This document shows, piece by piece, positions 63,045-64,000 of a DNA stretch of 64,000 nucleotides; the first letter of the stretch is position 1; each line of letters opens with the position of its first letter. Below the pieces are notes generated by a model. That model made no database searches. It was not told the DNA's origin and was given only the letters and a program-made list of their open reading frames with translations. Both the position numbers and the translations under genes were made by a program. The DNA is taken from the NCBI GenBank assembly GCA_963751165.1, contig CAVVTP010000007.1, positions 1 through 64,000 on the forward strand, read 5' to 3'. This stretch comes from Roseiarcus sp963751165. Its GTDB lineage: Bacteria > Pseudomonadota > Alphaproteobacteria > Rhizobiales > Beijerinckiaceae.

Positions 63045-64000
63045 ATGATTCACGAACAGGCGAGCGCCGTCCTCTCAGCCCTCCGAACGATCGCGAACGA
63101 GCGGCGCGGGCTCGAAGCGCTCGAGGGGGCGATCCGGCGCACAGGCGACGGCGGGCTCGGCGCCGCCTTTTCGCAGGCGGTCGGCATGATTGCGGCAGCG
63201 AGCGGCCGAGTCATCATCTCGGGCATGGGCAAATCCGGGCACATCGGCCGCAAGATCGTCGCGACGCTGGCCTCGACCGGACAGCCGGCTTCTTTTGTCC
63301 ATCCGGCCGAAGCGAGTCACGGCGACCTCGGCATGGTGCAGAACGGCGATGTCGTGCTAGGCATTTCCTGGTCGGGCGAGACGGTCGAGCTCGCGGCGAT
63401 CATCACCTTCGCCAAGCGCTACGCGATACCGCTGATTGCGATGACCGCCAATCCGGAGAGCGCGCTCGGCCGCGAGGCCGACGTGTGCCTCACAATGCCG
63501 AACGCCGACGAGGCCTGCCCCAACGGGCTTGCGCCGACGACCTCGACAACCATGCAGCTCGTGCTCGGCGACGCGCTAGCGATCGCCCTCCTCGAAGGGC
63601 GAGGCTTCACCGCACGCGACTTCCGCGCTCTCCACCCAGGCGGCAAGCTCGGCGCCACGCTCCGGCACGTGCGGGACGTGATGCATACCGGCGACCGCAT
63701 ACCGCGCATCGCGGCGAACGCGCGTATGGCCGAGGCGATCGTCGAGATGTCGTCGAAGGGTTTTGGCTGCGTGGCGGCGTTCGAGGGCGACAGGCTCGTC
63801 GGCATCGTCACTGATGGCGATCTCCGCCGCCATCTGGAAGCCGATTTCTCGCTCGACACGCCGGTCGCCGAGGTGATGACGCGGAGACCGCGCACCATCG
63901 GTCCCGACGCCCTCGTCGCCGAGGCCCTTGAAAGTATCAGCCGTAAGATTTCCGCGCTCCTGGTGGTCGAGAGCGACGCCGTGGTCGGAATCGTGCATTT
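63045..64000 (+). CDS. kdsD: arabinose-5-phosphate isomerase (KdsD/KpsF type), partial
   Basis: 318 residues are visible before the window ends; the family is about 325-335 long, so only the last residues are missing. The N-terminal SIS domain has RVIISGMGKSGHIGRKIVAT and GISWSGETVELAAII, with EASHGDLGM as the active-site His region. Two CBS domains follow (about 205-318, VRDVMHTGDRIPRI and VAEVMTRRPRTIGPD). It converts ribulose-5-phosphate to arabinose-5-phosphate, the first step to Kdo of LPS. It is 70 bp downstream of galU. Confidence 0.93.
   Translation, partial: MIHEQASAVLSALRTIANERRGLEALEGAIRRTGDGGLGAAFSQAVGMIAAASGRVIISGMGKSGHIGRKIVATLASTGQPASFVHPAEASHGDLGMVQNGDVVLGISWSGETVELAAIITFAKRYAIPLIAMTANPESALGREADVCLTMPNADEACPNGLAPTTSTTMQLVLGDALAIALLEGRGFTARDFRALHPGGKLGATLRHVRDVMHTGDRIPRIAANARMAEAIVEMSSKGFGCVAAFEGDRLVGIVTDGDLRRHLEADFSLDTPVAEVMTRRPRTIGPDALVAEALESISRKISALLVVESDAVVGIVH

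Overview
The window is high-GC chromosomal DNA from an alphaproteobacterium, most likely a member of the Rhizobiales (Hyphomicrobiales). The evidence is gene content and order: trcR (DUF1013), tsaD facing hemD-mitofilin-hemY, purB, an alphaproteobacterial-type GyrB, PreT/PreA, two branched-chain-type ABC systems, kdsD, and the palindromic intergenic repeats common in this order. I could not fix the genus from sequence alone.

Layout. 1-8 kb (minus strand): an Rbs-type ABC transporter operon with an FAD oxidoreductase upstream and a cyclase-family hydrolase downstream. It is damaged: an IS1634-type element sits between the binding-protein and ATPase genes, the binding-protein gene has an in-frame TGA, and the ATPase gene has three frame breaks. 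8-13.7 kb: a TPR-sulfotransferase and, upstream of it, a large glycine-rich repetitive secreted protein with near-identical 264-bp tandem repeats. 14.1-15.4 kb: purB. 15.5-21.6 kb: nested mobile DNA. A 434-bp dispersed repeat, intact at 39.7 kb, is interrupted here by an IS1634-type element and by an IS256-family element, and the IS1634-type transposase gene is itself interrupted by a one-gene large serine recombinase element. 21.6-28.5 kb: PHB-depolymerase-like esterase, CopG-like regulator and a complete LivKHMGF-type transporter. 28.7-35.8 kb: a double hybrid histidine kinase, a thioesterase, two Spy/CpxP-like proteins and an HpcH/HpaI aldolase. 35.9-39.4 kb: gyrB and a parA without an adjacent parB. 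39.6-42 kb: a patch of repeats, gene fragments, a candidate structured RNA and a tiny ORF. 42-44.8 kb: preT-preA (pyrimidine reduction) behind a RutR-like palindrome. 44.8-55.8 kb: trcR, a small secreted protein, tsaD, an unrecognised gene overlapping a PIN-like gene, a membrane acyltransferase, hemD, mitofilin-like, hemY-like and a ferredoxin reductase. 56-60.5 kb: a secreted protein and a second Liv-type transporter lacking a local binding protein. 60.9-64 kb: galE, galU and kdsD, for nucleotide sugars and LPS.

At least eleven otherwise conserved reading frames are broken by single-base indels, most of them one extra base in a short mononucleotide run. The essential gene tsaD is among them. 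Sequencing or assembly error is therefore the most economical explanation for many breaks, and I separate these from likely real decay (the TGA nonsense codon, insertions and truncated fragments).

The most distinctive structure is the serine recombinase element inside the IS1634-type transposase gene. Removing it at a 9-bp direct repeat restores the transposase frame exactly. Other noteworthy items are the two-gene PIN-like module between tsaD and hemD (where hemC would be expected), the adhesin with a G7 tract at its frame break, a candidate small RNA with a strong terminator, and the RutR-like operator at preTA.
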